Of a stretch of DNA of 64,000 nt, positions 1 to 11,835 are shown one piece after another. The stretch lies in NCBI GenBank assembly GCA_905221605.1, contig CAJNDS010000569.1, positions 528,514 through 592,513 on the forward strand, in the 5' to 3' direction. This DNA is from Symbiodinium natans. Its lineage: Eukaryota; Sar; Dinophyceae; Suessiales; Symbiodiniaceae. Within the stretch, counting starts at the first letter, position 1. Each line of letters opens with the position of its first letter. The notes beneath the pieces are model-generated. The model made no database searches. It saw only the letters and a program-made list of their open reading frames with translations, and had not been told where the DNA came from. The position numbers and the translations under genes were made by a program.

Positions 1-42
1 CCCGTGCCGGCTTGCCACGATCTTGATGACGTCGTAGAGAAC
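1..42 (-). CDS. Partial exon at window edge, product unknown
   Basis: The minus strand reads VLYDVIKIVASRHG after a plausible acceptor (GCGTCAG). The exon runs off the left end of the window. No family was recognised and the call rests only on codon-like reading and the splice site. Confidence 0.3.
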
Positions 43-140
43 CTGACGCCCAGGAGTCAGTCCTAGTTGCTGAGTATCCCTGGGCCAATAAGGTTAATCT
101 TTATTCTGGTAGGATTAGATATACATACACGCGCATATAT

Positions 141-196
141 ACATAAATAGATAAAATACGTATACATGTATATATATATATATGTATATATATATA
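141..196. repeat. AT-rich microsatellite
   Basis: Alternating TA/ATAC simple repeat. No coding reading. Confidence 0.8.
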
Positions 197-839
197 CCCC
201 GAAAGGTTGAAGGTCACCTACTCAGCTACTACATGCAATGCACGTCAGCATCAAAACGACCCAGGCCACCGAGGTCTCACAACCCCCCCACTGTTTTGTT
301 CGGGTTTTTTGGGGGGCCCAAAGCCGTGTCAGGATGATCAGGGTTTAGGGTTTAGGGTTTAGGGCTTAGGGTTGAGGGATCCAGGGTGAGTTCCGCTACC
401 CTTGCACACCAATGTCCTCGTTTAGGTTCCGACCCCCAGGTCAGCTGGAAGGCACTTCCTTTTTGCCTGCGAGTGCAATCACCCGACAGCGCTGGGGGTT
501 CTTCACGGTGATCTTCTTGATTTCTGTGGTAGGAATATCTGAACGACATCCTCCGTCTATTTCGCCGCGACGTAGACGGAGGATGCCGCCCGCATCCCAC
601 CACCGTGGTAGAAGCTCTGCTGGCATTTGATGCTGGCCCCACCGTTCAGCATTGCTGCAGCCTGTGCTTTTTGATCGCTGCAACCCATGATGAAGCCTCG
701 AAACTCACCTTTGTGGCCTGGCTGCGAGCCTTGGCTGGTGGGTCGAGCTGGACAAGCAGCAAGTGGGCGCAAGACTGCGGTGCTACATGTTACTCGGAAT
801 GTCACAACTCCGGCACAACGTGATTTCTTTCACCTGCTC

Positions 840-2130
840 GCGTTCTTTTTCTTCACCCTGAAGGGTGCACAACGTGCTGTAATCATAAGAGCCTTCAATA
901 CTCTGATACTATAACAATACTCAGCAGCAGATAATAAAACGGCAATGTAACAATGACATAATCTCAGAACTGCGACGTCTTGCAGACAAGAGGGTCCGGC
1001 GGTGAAAGCTGTGTAAATTAAAATGTTCCCCGTTATACTAACTGTCCATAATTTCTATGGGATGGGGGGTACTGTCATTCCCTTAATGGGGAGCATCCCA
1101 ATGTGTAGGGCTCCGTCGGTCAGCTCAAGAAGCCGAATCTCGGGTTCAGGGTTTAGGTTTAGGGCATATGGCTAGTTGTTCTCTACATTAGGGGTCCCTT
1201 TTTGGGTACCCCATAGTAGTACGGCACCCTTATTAAAAAACGGGACCCCAAAAGTGACCCTATAATTAGAGAACTACCCACATAGCCACGACGAAGAGCT
1301 CCAAGCAGCACTTGCTCATGCCCGTGCTTTCGAGCGCAGCCCGTGGTTCTTTTCAAGGCCTTTTTGGTTCCGGGTCTTGTCCCTGAAACCTCATTCCGGT
1401 CACATGTGTTCGTGGCCGTGGGCTTGCGTATGAGTGCCGTTTGAATGATCAATGTCTTCTCAACCAGCCAACTATCAACATTTTAATCCCACATAGTCCA
1501 GCACCGAAAGTTACCGACAAAATGTTCTAGGAAACTTCCGCCCCATAAGCATGTCTGAGTAGCCCTGCAAATAACTTTACTTAACCCTATAAACCCTAAA
1601 AAGTAAAGTTTACTTTTTTAAGGGTTTATAGGGTTCCCCGGAGAGCCCCCAGATGCGCCTCAAAGTAGAGGCGCAGAAACTGGGTGTAGGGGAACCGGTA
1701 CCAAACACTGGTCTCCAGGAACCTGAGATTTTAGTCTTGGGGTTTAGGGTTTAGGGGTGTTTTTTGGGGCTTCGGGCTTATGGGGCCTCTCATCGATCTG
1801 CAAGAAGGGTCCTGCCTGTAGTCCACAGGTAGACTTATCGGCACCCCGGACCTGGGGTTTTACAAGTTACAAGAGCTACAGAACCTAGGTTAAACGTCCC
1901 CTCAACTATGATTTAACCCTAAAGCCAAAAGCTTACACAATTCCTGGTACTTACGGTTTAGGGCAGAGAAGTAGACCCCGAAAGCTCTTGGGCATTTCTA
2001 CGACTACTATTTCCTTAAGAACCCCCCTCCAAAAAACACAAACTATTCTTGCTCATAAGGGCAATGTAGGATGAATATCGTTTGTTTTTTCCGGGGTTCT
2101 TAAGCAAGTAGTAGACGAGAGGGCTTTAGG
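840..2130. other. Repeat-filled interval
   Basis: Holds a family A inverted-repeat element (about 1019-1103), a family D copy (about 1175-1280), a family B copy (about 1999-2116) and short TTTAGGG tracts. A weak open stretch near 1300-1430 could hold an exon, but none was chosen. Confidence 0.5.
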
Positions 2131-3218
2131 GTCTTATGGAGTGTTGTGCAGCTGACCGCTCCCTGACATCCGGCCCAGATGCTGGCCGAAGATCTGCAGC
2201 ATCTCGACCTTCTTTGTGTTCAAAGTGTGCTTCAAGTCCTTTGTCCTTTTTTTGGTGCTTGTTTGGGAACAGGTGCCTAGCAGTAGCAGCCTCTGGACCA
2301 CACTTCTGTCAGGGTTGCAACAACTTTTCACGGGTTCGTCGGTGTCCGAAGCCCTCATTCCGACCGAAGCTTCCTGCTATCGGCAGGCAAAAAGCCGACT
2401 TCTTCTTGCTCAGGCTTGAGTCTCCCCCTAGGTACATCTAAACCCTACGTGTTCAGCTGCTAAAGGTAGTGTTGTGCCCCCGAGACCGAAGAAGTGAGGT
2501 CAGATATTGCTCACAACATGCAGTTGCCCTGTAATTGTTGCCTCGTTGACTTTGGTGGGGCTTAGCACTGGTTCGCTGCGTCCGAAAGACGAGCTCGGAG
2601 CAGTTTTAGTCCCTCAGAAACCCGGGGTTGGGTGAAGCACGCACATATGGCGCCTGCATCCACTCTGTGAACTTGAACCATGTGAAGTGGCCGTCCTCGG
2701 TGAGCTTGTGACCATGACACGGACTTTGGGGGGTCGGGGGCCTGGCTTATGGTTGTTTTGGGCGGCTTTGGGAGTATAGGCTTATAAAACGTGACAGGGG
2801 CATGAGAATGCCGCAACGGCTTTAACAAGGTGCAATGGTGCTTGCACTGGCACAGACATGCTGGACTCGTGACGGTCTAGGCAGAACTTGGCTAGTGATG
2901 AACACGCTGCACTTGCCGGACGTACCGCTACCAGCATGCTCCCTCCTTTTTGGTCAAAATGAAACTGAAACCGCAGCTGCGTGACGCTGGTGCTGTATCT
3001 TAAAAGCACGCAAGGCCGTGAATCAGGGCGCCTGGACAACTGTCAAGGCACTTAAGGAGAGACTCTTACAAGGGACCTTAGGGGTCATTCAGGGGCTACT
3101 TGCGTTTATAGGGACTATGTAGGGTATATGTATATGTACACATATTTATACACATATATTATGGGGGAGCGGTCCCTCCTTATACCCCTTAAAACTGCAA
3201 AACGAAACCCTCAGAACC

Positions 3219-3333
3219 CTGAAGCCCTTTTGGTGAGTGCTTCCGAGCTGTGTCTGCCAGCTGGGCCACATCCACGTGGAGGCTCTCAGTGACCCCGTTC
3301 TCCCGCAGAAAGGTGAGGAGCGTTTGGGAGCAC
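3219..3333 (-). CDS. Exon, product unknown
   Basis: Minus-strand reading includes CSQTLLTFLRENGVTESLHV followed by DVAQLADTARKHSPKGLQ, which looks like alternating amphipathic helices. It is bounded upstream by GGAAG and downstream by CAG then GG. A telomeric tract lies just upstream on the minus strand (about 3388-3436). The family was not recognised; plus-strand frames look less protein-like. Confidence 0.5.
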
Positions 3334-4226
3334 CTTCCAAATTCGCGACTTCTGGATCCCCGGATTTTTTCCGTGGGATTAACGCCCAAGGGTTGAGGGT
3401 TTAGGGCCATTTTAGGGTTTAGGGCTAGTTTAGGGTTTGGGGTTAAGGAATCGGAAGAACCCCCAGCAAACCTCAATACACGTTGGGGAGCCTTTCAAGC
3501 TGGGGAGTTCTCCATTTCGACCCTCTAAGAGGGGTAGAGTGCACGGCTCAGGTTTTGGGAGGTTTCGGGTTTATAGGGCTGGCAGTATGGGGTTTACAGG
3601 GTTAGGTTGAAGGGTGAAGATGAAGTTTGTACGGTGCATGGGAAGGGTTTCGGGCTTATCGGCTTTTAGTTTTCTTGCTAAAGGAGGTCTTGAGGTTGAG
3701 GGGTTCAGGGTCAAAAGGGGCCTGGGCTTTGTGGCCCTAAACCCCAAACCCTAAACCCTCAACCCAAAGCCCTACATGTTGTTGCTTTGGGCTTCGGGCT
3801 TCGGGTGTTGCAAAGGGTTGATTTCCAAGCGGCTGCTGGAAAGCGAGTGGTTCGGATGCCGGTACCAGCTCCCGATACGCAACCTGAGGCGCAAGTGAGC
3901 GAGTGCCGCATATGGGGCTTACGATACTCGGGGTAGGGTTTAGGGTTTAGGGTGCAGGGTTTAGGGCTTGTGGTTTACGATATTCGGGGTACCTTATTGG
4001 GGTTCTTGTTATAAGGGGGATCCTACTATTTGGGGTTCTACATTCAGGGCCCCCTATCTTCGTAAACCCCAAAATTTCCGTCTGTGCCGCACGACTTCCT
4101 TCCTCCTCCCTCCAGGCTCGCTCTCAAACACCCCGGACGAAGCCCAAAAGTGCCCGACAAACAAGATCCCCAAAACCAGACTAATTCCCCATAGCGGCCC
4201 ATAACCTCCCCAGCTCCGCATGGGTG

Positions 4227-4304
4227 AACCCTAAACCCTAAACCCTAAACCCTAAACCCTAAACCCTAAACCCTAAACCCTAAACCCTAAACCCTAAACC
4301 CTAA
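4227..4304. repeat. Interstitial telomeric array (CCCTAAA)n
   Basis: About eleven perfect head-to-tail CCCTAAA units inside the window, immediately beside a candidate exon (4309-4403), so it is not a chromosome end. Confidence 0.95.
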
Positions 4305-4308
4305 AGAT

Positions 4309-4403
4309 CAAGGAAGAGCCGCAATGAGCTGGCGGCTCTTTCCCAGCAGGTTCTTGCGCACGTTGTCCAGACCCCGGCATGCGCTGGCATTCCCAACCAG
4401 GTC
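4309..4403 (-). CDS. Exon, product unknown
   Basis: The minus strand reads EDLVGNASACRGLDNVRKN then LLGKSRQLIAALP and a stop. The proposed acceptor is GCGAG at 4404-4406. It lies directly against a telomeric array. It may be a terminal exon, or it may splice out at a GC just before the stop. Confidence 0.5.
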
Positions 4404-5049
4404 CTCGCATGCATGCCCAGTTGCCCTAAACACTAAACCCTAAACCTAAACCGTAAACCCTAAACCCTCCAGTACCTAAACTCTCAACCCCAAACCCCAA
4501 ACCCCAAACCCTAAACCCTAAACCCGACACCCTAAACCCTAAACCCTTGTGCATCCGAGATTCTTCAGGCTGCCCCTAAGCCCCTTAAGTGAAGTCCCTA
4601 TGAGCCCTCGGCTTTGGTGCATCAAACCAACCTAGGCTGCACTTAGGGTTTAGGGGTTTAGGGTTTAGGGGTTTGGGGTCTAGGGTTTAGGAGGTCAGCT
4701 ATGAACTACATTCTAAGCTGCCTTACTAAGAAACCCGATAAACCCCAAAAGGCTAAGGATCTAAAGTTACAATAAAGCACCACAAAGCAACAATCCCCAA
4801 GCCCAGAATCCTAAGCTCCTGAACCCGAACACCGGATCTTTCATCGGGCCACTCGAAGATTTACACCCTGCAGCACCAGCAGGCCATCTGTCCTGGGGAG
4901 TCGTCTCCCTCTGAGGTGTTCGTGCTTGCACTTATCGCTAAAACGGGGTCGTAATCAGGAATTCCAGCCTGTTCCCTTATGAGGGAGTCTTGGACTCGGA
5001 AGGTTCCAGGCTTTCGTCTCAGCCTCTCACTGTTGTAGCGCCATAGGGC

Positions 5050-5170
5050 TGGCCAAGATGTGGGGATATGAAGCGGGGTATATATTTCTTGTACCCCCAA
5101 AAGGACACCAGGTATATACACTCACCAATTTTAAAAAGGAACCTTATATACACTCACCAAAAACAGTACT
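5050..5170. repeat. MITE-like family H element
   Basis: Shares the stretch CCCCCAAAAGGACACC and the repeated phrase TATACACTCACCA with a second copy at about 14755-14915. That copy has extra sequence in the middle. AT-rich, with no ORF. Confidence 0.6.
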
Positions 5171-5289
5171 ATAAACCCTGCTTCATATGCTTCTCAGGAC
5201 ACTCATGAGATACGGACAGAGTCAAGGTAGCCCATGCAAGCCCTAGTGCTGCTTTTTTCCTGAAAAGTTCATGAGGAGCAGCGCCTACA

Positions 5290-6338
5290 TCACCGGGGGA
5301 ATGCATTCATTGTCCATTCTGCCCGGCGCCTCAAGCGGGATTTCAACTTGTCCGTCACATCGATGTAGTCCGCAGTGAGGGACTGATAGCCATACTTCGC
5401 CTGAGTTTCAGAGTCGGGTTTGAGGGCTCTGGACAGGATTCGGCACTTCCTTGATGATGCCCGGGCACCCGCTACAGCGTCGTTGCTACGTGCCCGCTAC
5501 ACACACAGACGTAGAACTGCCAGGGTCTGAGGTCCGCTTCTGAATTGCCGAGCAAACATGAAAGACCGGCCCGCAGAGTCATCCAAATCGCGTCTTTATC
5601 CCCTTGGTGCTTAGTAGGGAATGAGGGACATTCCCTACTAAGAACCAGCCAGGTATGCAATCAGGGGGCGCTCAGCACCTCCGCCACATTCGAGAGGTTG
5701 TGCACCTCGTTCCGATCTCCCCCCAGTGCGCACCAAAGACTGCCATACTACTTGGAGGTTCAGGGGAAGTTCCAAGTGGCGTTCTAAGTACCATAAACAA
5801 GGCTATAACCAGTTCGAACTATAAGTAACCTGCCTATAACAGGAGCCTTGTGGTTCTCCGCAGGGATTCTGGGAATTGGGCTCCCTCCTTCCTGGCTCCT
5901 GCCATGCCCTAATTCCCGTAAGGTAGCTGAAGAAGCCTCCCCTTCCGCCTGCCCATCCTCGGGGCGCAGCCCCATGTGTCTGACCAAGACAAGAGGCGGG
6001 TTTAGGGTTTAGGGTTAGGGTGGAGACTGCACTGCGAGCCTCCCACAACCAAAGATCAAAGCCGCCAACCCTTTGTCGCCTCTCGGCTTATACTTCTCGA
6101 TGCATAGTCTGAGGGTGGCGCCGGCACGGTTGAAAGCAGCAGGCTCGTCCTAAAACGCTGCAGCCCTCAACCCTGGAGCCTACCTGGGGCCCTTTTTACC
6201 TCATTGCAGTTTTATGAGCTCTATCTCCTAATTAAGGGATAGTTGCTGCATATACTGCAAATAAAAGAGTCCCAGGTATAGGCCCTCCACCGAGCGCCCG
6301 GCAGAGTTTTCCTCCATGGTGATCTGCAGAACCGAGCC
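5290..6338 (-). CDS. Unrecognised multi-exon gene, 3' part
   Basis: Five or six minus-strand exons join in frame. 6338-6284 reads GSVLQITMEENSAGRSVEGL. 6149-6050 includes FNRAGATLRLCIEKYKPRG. From 5979 the reading is DTWGCAPRMGRRKGRLLQ. 5739-5672 includes GGDRNEVHNLSNVAEVL. 5602-5511 includes MTLRAGLSCLLGNSEADL. 5445-5290 includes KYGYQSLTADYIDVTDKLK and ends in TGA. Phases agree at the 6149/5979, 5672/5602 and 5511/5445 junctions. The first intron holds a family C element (about 6187-6282), the 6049-5980 intron a telomeric tract, and the 5671-5603 intron a family G element. The link between 5979 and 5739 is uncertain because the frame meets a stop near 5917. I do not recognise the family; exon 5445-5290 is rich in basic residues near its end. 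Confidence 0.55.
5603..5652. repeat. MITE-like family G element acting as an intron
   Basis: About 50 bp perfect-ish inverted repeat with ends TGGTTCTTAGTAGGGAATG. Other copies lie at about 50484-50582 and 33000-33108. On the minus strand its last bases (ACCAAG) form the splice acceptor of the exon starting at 5602, in a 69-bp GC-AG intron. Confidence 0.7.
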
Positions 6339-6736
6339 CTGCCGACAATCCGAAGACAGGACATTCTTTCTGGCAGGGGTAGGGGGGGGTACAAGGTAAA
6401 CCTTTTGGGCGCGACGTGATCGATTCCTTGTGAACAGCCTACTCTACTCAGCACCGAATGCCTTCCTTGTGTTCATATGGCTTTGTATGGCCTAGGTCAC
6501 ATGACGGCTATAGCCAGGCTAGTACTTAGCATGGAACGCACGCAACCGTAAGCGTGAAACTGCTTGTTTTTTTTTACTTGTGACACTAACATGTGGAAGG
6601 CCTTACCCCATCACGGTAGATCTACACAGCCAGATGGGCCCCTAAGCCTCCTTTAGACCGGGAGGATGGGACAAATCGCAGTCGGCTCACTACGGTCTTC
6701 CACGGTCTTCCCTAAACCCCAAAGCCTACCAAGCCT

Positions 6737-6913
6737 GCCTGGGACTCGATTTACCTACGGTTTAGCAGCAACTACCTCTTGACTCGTAGCTAGAATTCAT
6801 AATACCTGTAGCTGAAAAAGTGTCCCAACTCCTTGGGATGTTGCCCCTTATCCTTATAATACCGCCTATTATAGTCCCTTTAAGGACTGATAGTATAAGG
6901 GGGAACATCCCAG
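6737..6913. repeat. Adjacent family C and family A MITE-like elements
   Basis: A family C copy (ends near CCTGGGACT and GTCCCA) abuts a family A copy (6833-6913; ends TTGGGATGTT and GGGGGAACATCCCA). Both fold into long hairpins and encode nothing. Confidence 0.75.
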
Positions 6914-7016
6914 CATCAACCCCCCAAAGGCTTCCCCAGTCTCGGCCTCAAGCGCCGCCACTGCGCCCCGGATCCATTCCCGGGTCTCCTGCGGCAGGCC
7001 TGGGCAGAGGACAACC
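6914..7016 (-). CDS. Exon, product unknown
   Basis: The minus strand reads CPGLPQETREWIRGAVAA followed by LEAETGEAFGG. The spacing resembles the helix before the catalytic region of pyruvate-phosphate dikinase, but the motif expected next (LLVSVRSGA) was not found, so no product is assigned. The exon ends against a family A element, which would start the next intron. Confidence 0.5.
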
Positions 7017-7827
7017 CTTGCTTTGTGGTTCAGGGCTTATAAAGGTTTCGACTCTCGCACTCGCTGGTGCAGGGTTTCAAGGTTTAGGAGTTTAGGGTTG
7101 AGACTTGCCCTATAAGTCCTCCCTAAAACCCTAAACCCTAAACCCTAAACCCTAAACCCAAATCCTGAACCCCCGAAGGTTCATTGTTGCTCTCCAAACG
7201 GGACTCGACTGCTGCCCTTACTTCCTAGTCCTGGGCTATTTCCAAGGTGACAAGAGTGCACTTGCTTTGTTTTTTGTTTTTTGACCGGGGGTCGGAGGGG
7301 GTGTGCCATGGTGTAAGTAAGTTGTTGGTTGCAGTAGCTACAACATGCTGCTACCGTCGTATGTCTCTCATTTCCGCACATTGGGGCTATACTTCGTTCC
7401 ACCTTCTAAGGTTGAAGTGTTCGATGTCACCCGTATGGGTTGGCCCTTTAAAGCCTCTCCAAAATATTCCTAGACATGATCCTCTTAGACATCAAGAATG
7501 AATGTCCCCCCAAAAGCCCACCTGAACTAGCATCGTCAGGCATGACGTTGGGTGCTCCGCTGCTGTGTTGTGCAGCTGTCTCATGTCACCAGTGACGTGT
7601 GTGGCCATACGTGCGCTCAGTAGCTTCCTGTGGCCATGCCGCAAATAATCATCTGCACTCAGGAGGCCTTTTGCGCAGAAAGACTAAATGTCCCTTGAGA
7701 AGCTGAAAAAAGAACCGGCCTTTCATCGCATCTTGGGCGGAAGCTGCGCTGCGCGCTTCACCTGCGCTCGACATGTTTGTGCGCTCCCTTCCGGATTCTG
7801 CAACCCTAAACCCTAAACCCTAAGAGC

Positions 7828-7902
7828 TGCTCGGACCCCGCCCACAAGGGCGCAGTATGCATGGGGGCCTCCGAACAGCACCTCAAGCACGGCTTGTGCA
7901 CT
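7828..7902 (-). CDS. Exon, product unknown
   Basis: Minus-strand reading SAQAVLEVLFGGPHAYCALV then GGVRAA follows the acceptor TTCTTCAG and runs straight into a telomeric tract on its 3' side. No family recognised. Confidence 0.5.
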
Positions 7903-8169
7903 TCTGAAGAATTAGGGATTGGGGTTTGGGGTTTGGGTTTTAGGGTGTTTTTCCATCAGCTTGTCTGAGCTCCGGCCTGTTCCGGAAGCTCACCGCGCTG
8001 GAATCCCTAAACCCTGATCACCCTGAACCCTGAAGCCCTCCATCCGCAAATTGCCGTCTTATCCGCAGGAAGAGGCCATAAAGCGACATTATCTAACTAC
8101 GGATTTCCCACTACTCCCCTTGCCCCCGCCCTCCCCCCTTACGATAAACTTAGAGACCTGACCTTGCGC

Positions 8170-8262
8170 CTGCAACCTGTCTCCACTTCCCTAGTGTTTT
8201 CCCCACCGCCTGCGCTGCCAGCTTGACCACCTCGCCGTTGTGCCTCCCGTCCGCTTGCTTTG
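8170..8262 (-). CDS. Exon, product unknown
   Basis: The minus strand reads DGRHNGEVVKLAAQAVGKTL then GKWRQ, and then GTTGC as a possible donor. A family C element (8278-8350) lies just upstream. Confidence 0.5.
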
Positions 8263-8696
8263 GGCTTTCTAGGGGTTTTACCTGGGACTCTGTTTACCTA
8301 CAGCTTAGTGGCAGAACCCATAAACTGTAGGTGAAGAGGGTCCCAGAGGTAGAGTTTACGGGGCTTATCGGGTTTGTGGCAGTTTGACACGCAACCTGGG
8401 AGCTTTCCATCTACTCCGACTTCGACCCTATAACTTAAACTGCGAAGCAAGCATCCAACCCTAAACCCCAAGCCCCTTTTTGAAAATGGACTTGATGTTC
8501 CTAAACCCTAAACCGTAACCCTAAACCCTACGCCCGAAACGCTAAACCCTACCCTAGGGTCTTAATTGCAATACTCCATGGGGAGGCACACAGAAGAAGC
8601 CGCTTCTTGCCTGGGCCTCATTCCAGAGAGCGGCAACCTGGAAGAAGGGATCGAGCTTGAGGCTATGGCTAGGTTCGCAAGATTCCCAAATATGAT

Positions 8697-8790
8697 CAAA
8701 ACCCCAAACCCCAAACCCTAAACCCTAAAACCCAATGAGGGAAAATATCAACTATCCCCCAAGAGTCGCACAGCTTCCGGCCCTCCACCC
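8697..8790. repeat. Family F MITE-like copy split by a telomeric tract
   Basis: The family F consensus runs ATGATCCTCTTAAACCCAATAAGGG. Here ATGATC is followed by CCCCAAA/CCCTAAA repeats and then AACCCAATGAGGGAAAATAT. Confidence 0.55.
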
Positions 8791-9105
8791 CTAAACTAAA
8801 CATCCCTTCTCCTCAACGCCCCCAAGCCGAAAGTTTAGGGTTGATGATCCAAAGTCCTCTAACCCTAGAACCTGAACCTACTGGTTCCTTTTAGTGAACG
8901 AGGGAATCAGGCACCCTACATCCCCTACGAAAAACATATATATATATATATATATTATATCTCTCTCTCTGTCCGGGATTCTAGAGTACGTCCCCAAACC
9001 CCAAACCCCAAACCCCAAACCCCAAACCCTAAACCCCAAACCCTAAACCCTACTCAACCAGCAGTATGACCCTAAAGCAAAGCCAGCCACCCAGCCCCCA
9101 AAATC

Positions 9106-9223
9106 TACGATTTGCTTAAGAACCCCAAAGAATAAAAAATGATATTCCCTATATTACCCTTACTAAGCAATATTTTTCCTATTTTTCCTATTTTTTCCGG
9201 GTTTCTTAAGCAATTGGTAGAAA
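9106..9223. repeat. MITE-like family B element
   Basis: Ends are CTATTTGCTTAAGAACCCC and its complement. Other copies: about 1999-2116, 15017-15130, 28514-28648, 35635-35745, 37841-37950, 43878-43986, 45062-45150 (degenerate) and 61037-61150. About 110-130 bp, AT-rich centre, no ORF. Confidence 0.8.
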
Positions 9224-10174
9224 TAGCCCAGATCAAGGCCTCGCCCAAGCCGGCGGCACGGAGGGCGAAGAGCCCAGCCTGAGATCTAGGGTTGAGGGTT
9301 GAGGGTTTAGGGTTTAGGGTTCTAGGGTTGAGGGTTTAGGGGTAGAGTGCAGGGCTCAGGGCCTAGGAGGGTTTACGGGGTTTAGGTGTACAGGGCTTAT
9401 TATAGGATTAAAACTAGGATTGCCCTTAAAACCCTCGGACAAAAATGTTCTTAAATATGATCCTCTTAAACTAAATATTGGAACATGCCCAATGTCCCAA
9501 GGGCCTACCTAGAAAAGGGTGCCTTGTTTTAGGAAACCCTAACCACCCCAAACAAAGGGATTAAGAGCGGCAGTGGGCATCCGAGAGGGTTTAGGGCTTT
9601 GTGCTTGCGATCTGTTCCTACAAAGGGTGGCTACTGCTTTTTTTTTTGTGTGGGGGGGGGGGGGTACTCGGTGCTGTCTGTGTTGTTGGGAGGCAGGGTT
9701 CAGGGTTTCTGGATTCGGCGCGCTGCAGGGCCCTTCGACCCTTCAAACGTTCAAGACCGGACAACTGGCTGACATGGAAAACTGCTGCTGGGCGTCCACC
9801 AAACGCAACAGCAGAACACCTTCGTTCCACAAACAACCTCTCAGTACCGACGGTTAGGGTGGGATTAAAGGGTAGCAAATTACCCCTTACCTCCTCAAAC
9901 GAAGCAAGAACCAACACAAGCACACTAAATATCCGACCATCAAATTTACTTCGGGCTATTGGCGCGGCTTGCATTTTTTCCCTTGTCCACATGCGAACGC
10001 TATGTGTAATTTCTTTCTCTCTCTACATACATACTTGTACAAAGAGAAGATCATGCTACTATGAAATTGCAATACATTTCAATATACAACATCTGATAGA
10101 GTACAATATTGTGATATGCGATACTACGGTATATCATATTGCATATCTATGATACAGTATAGAGTCCGGCATAT

Positions 10175-10283
10175 TTAGGTTTCGGATATTTCGGATTCTG
10201 ACATGTCGATGTCACATGCGCAAGGTCCAATGCAGGGCCCCATCATGCTCACGCAGTCCACGTGGCCGGATCTTTTGCATCTT
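10175..10283 (-). CDS. Cysteine-rich exon, product unknown
   Basis: The minus strand reads SGHVDCVSMMGPCIGPCACD then IDMSESE. Four cysteines in a short run suggest a metal site or disulfides. The acceptor is not certain. Confidence 0.4.
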
Positions 10284-10549
10284 CAAACCACAACCACGAG
10301 GTAGTCCGATCTTTTGGGGTCCATGGGTTTAGGTGCTTAGGTGCTCTGAGGGGTGGCTTCGGATGCAACTCATGGCTTGTGGTTCAAGTTCCTCCCTTAA
10401 GCTCCAAGTGACCCCGAACTTTCAGCGAACCCTTGAAATACGCGGGGGTAGGAGCAGCAGCGAGTCTCCCCCTCCACCGGAGCAGTACGAGTGACTAAGT
10501 CTCAGTAGGGAAACGATTGTCCCATTGAACCCTCAAACCCTAAACCCTC

Positions 10550-10645
10550 CAATTGCCCAGCCGACGCCATAGAGTTGGGAAGAGAGGCGGTGGAAAACCG
10601 CACGCTCGGAGCACCTCGCATGTTCATGAACCCGGACTTAGGGTG
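10550..10645 (+). CDS. Possible plus-strand exon
   Basis: After TTGCCCAG the plus strand reads DAIELGREAVENRTLGAPRM then FMNPDLG and a stop. The minus strand is also open here (it includes SGFMNMRGAPSVRFS), so strand is unresolved. If real, it runs against the general minus direction. Confidence 0.35.
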
Positions 10646-11079
10646 AAAGCGACTGTCGACTGTTTCCTCCTGAATTTTTAGGTTTTATAGTTGCTCTGAG
10701 GGCTCTTCTCTGCTCTGCTCCGAGAGGGGGCCAAACCCCGTTTTTGCGGACCCCTTTCAGGGCGGGAGCCTCAACCTCACGTTCAGGGTGTAGTCAGGTT
10801 TTAGGGTTTGGGAACGTTTGGGATTTTGGGCACGAGCTCAAGCCAAAACCCCAAAACCCCAAAAAACCCTAAAATCCCTGTAAACACCATAAACCGATCA
10901 TAAACCCTATAACTCTTTTTACCCCTTTAACCCTTCTAACCCTTTAAACCCTACACCCTTATCCTGAAAGCGGCCGGAGGGCCCAGCACCACTGAGAGCG
11001 CGCGGCTCCAAGCCGTAGCGCCGCCGCGGCCGAGGATCTGCAGAGGAGCCCTAAAACCCTGAAAAAGTAAGGGGTTTAG

Positions 11080-11128
11080 GGTTTAGGGTTTAGGGTTTAG
11101 GGTTCAGGGTTTAGGGTTTAGGGTTCCG
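11080..11128. repeat. Interstitial telomeric tract (TTTAGGG)n
   Basis: Six or seven TTTAGGG units with a few one-base variants. Confidence 0.9.
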
Positions 11129-11649
11129 TCAACCCTGAAACAGTAAGGGGGGCTATGGGTATATGGGGGTTCGAGGATTTAGGGTTCAGGGTTCTGCATT
11201 CGGGTTTATGGATTTTTGGGTAAAGGTAAGGGGGTTGTGGATTTATAGACAGGGTTTACAGGATTAGGGCTCAGGGTTAGGGTTTCTGCATTAGGGTTTA
11301 TGGCTTCGGGTGCAGAGTCCACGCAAGGTGTGACTCGGGCCCTCCACGGGCTTCGATGATTGAACACCAACTCCCGGATCCTCGGGTTCTTGGGGACCCC
11401 CTTATAAGGTTAGGGGAAACCGGGGCCCTAAACCCTAAACCCTAAACCCGTTTAGGTACCGCTGCATGCAGACTCCCTTTCTTTCGCCGGGTGGCTTAAC
11501 CACCACGGTGGCAAACCTTCAGAATGAATGTAAGAGGGGTTGGGGATGTACCCCTCTTCACCCCAAAGCCCTAAATCCCCAAAGCCTGGAGCCCTAAACG
11601 GGTTTAGGGTTTAGGGTTTAGGGTTTAGGGCCCCTCGAAGCCTAGGCTT

Positions 11650-11719
11650 CTACATCCAAGCGACGCTATCCTGGACATCCTCTCTCAACGAGCGGTAGGC
11701 CCCTAGGAGATTGCGAGCT
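11650..11719 (-). CDS. Terminal exon, product unknown
   Basis: After the acceptor GTCGTTGCAG the minus strand reads ARNLLGAYRSLREDVQDSVA then WM and TAG. Length is 1 + 69 bases, so the phase is clear. The next element on the 5' side is an inverted-repeat element (11729-11835) containing a telomeric tract. Confidence 0.55.
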
Positions 11720-11728
11720 CTGCAACGA

Positions 11729-11835
11729 CCAGGATGGGCTATTAGACCCTATAACCCTCAAAAAAGGGCCTTTATAGGGCTGTTCATCCCTAAACCCTAA
11801 ACCCTAAACCCTAAACCCGTAATAGCCCATCCTAG
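11729..11835. repeat. Inverted-repeat element interrupted by a telomeric tract
   Basis: Ends AGGATGGGCTATTA and TAATAGCCCATCCT pair. A run of four CCCTAAA units lies inside, near the right end. A related hairpin (AAAAGGGCCTTTATAGGGC) recurs at about 30620-30665. Confidence 0.65.

Noticed and set aside
9601-10152. 183-codon plus-strand ORF
   Set aside because: Crosses a poly-T/poly-G run and AT-rich repeats; the overlapping minus frame (about 9700-9860) is as plausible, so neither was annotated.
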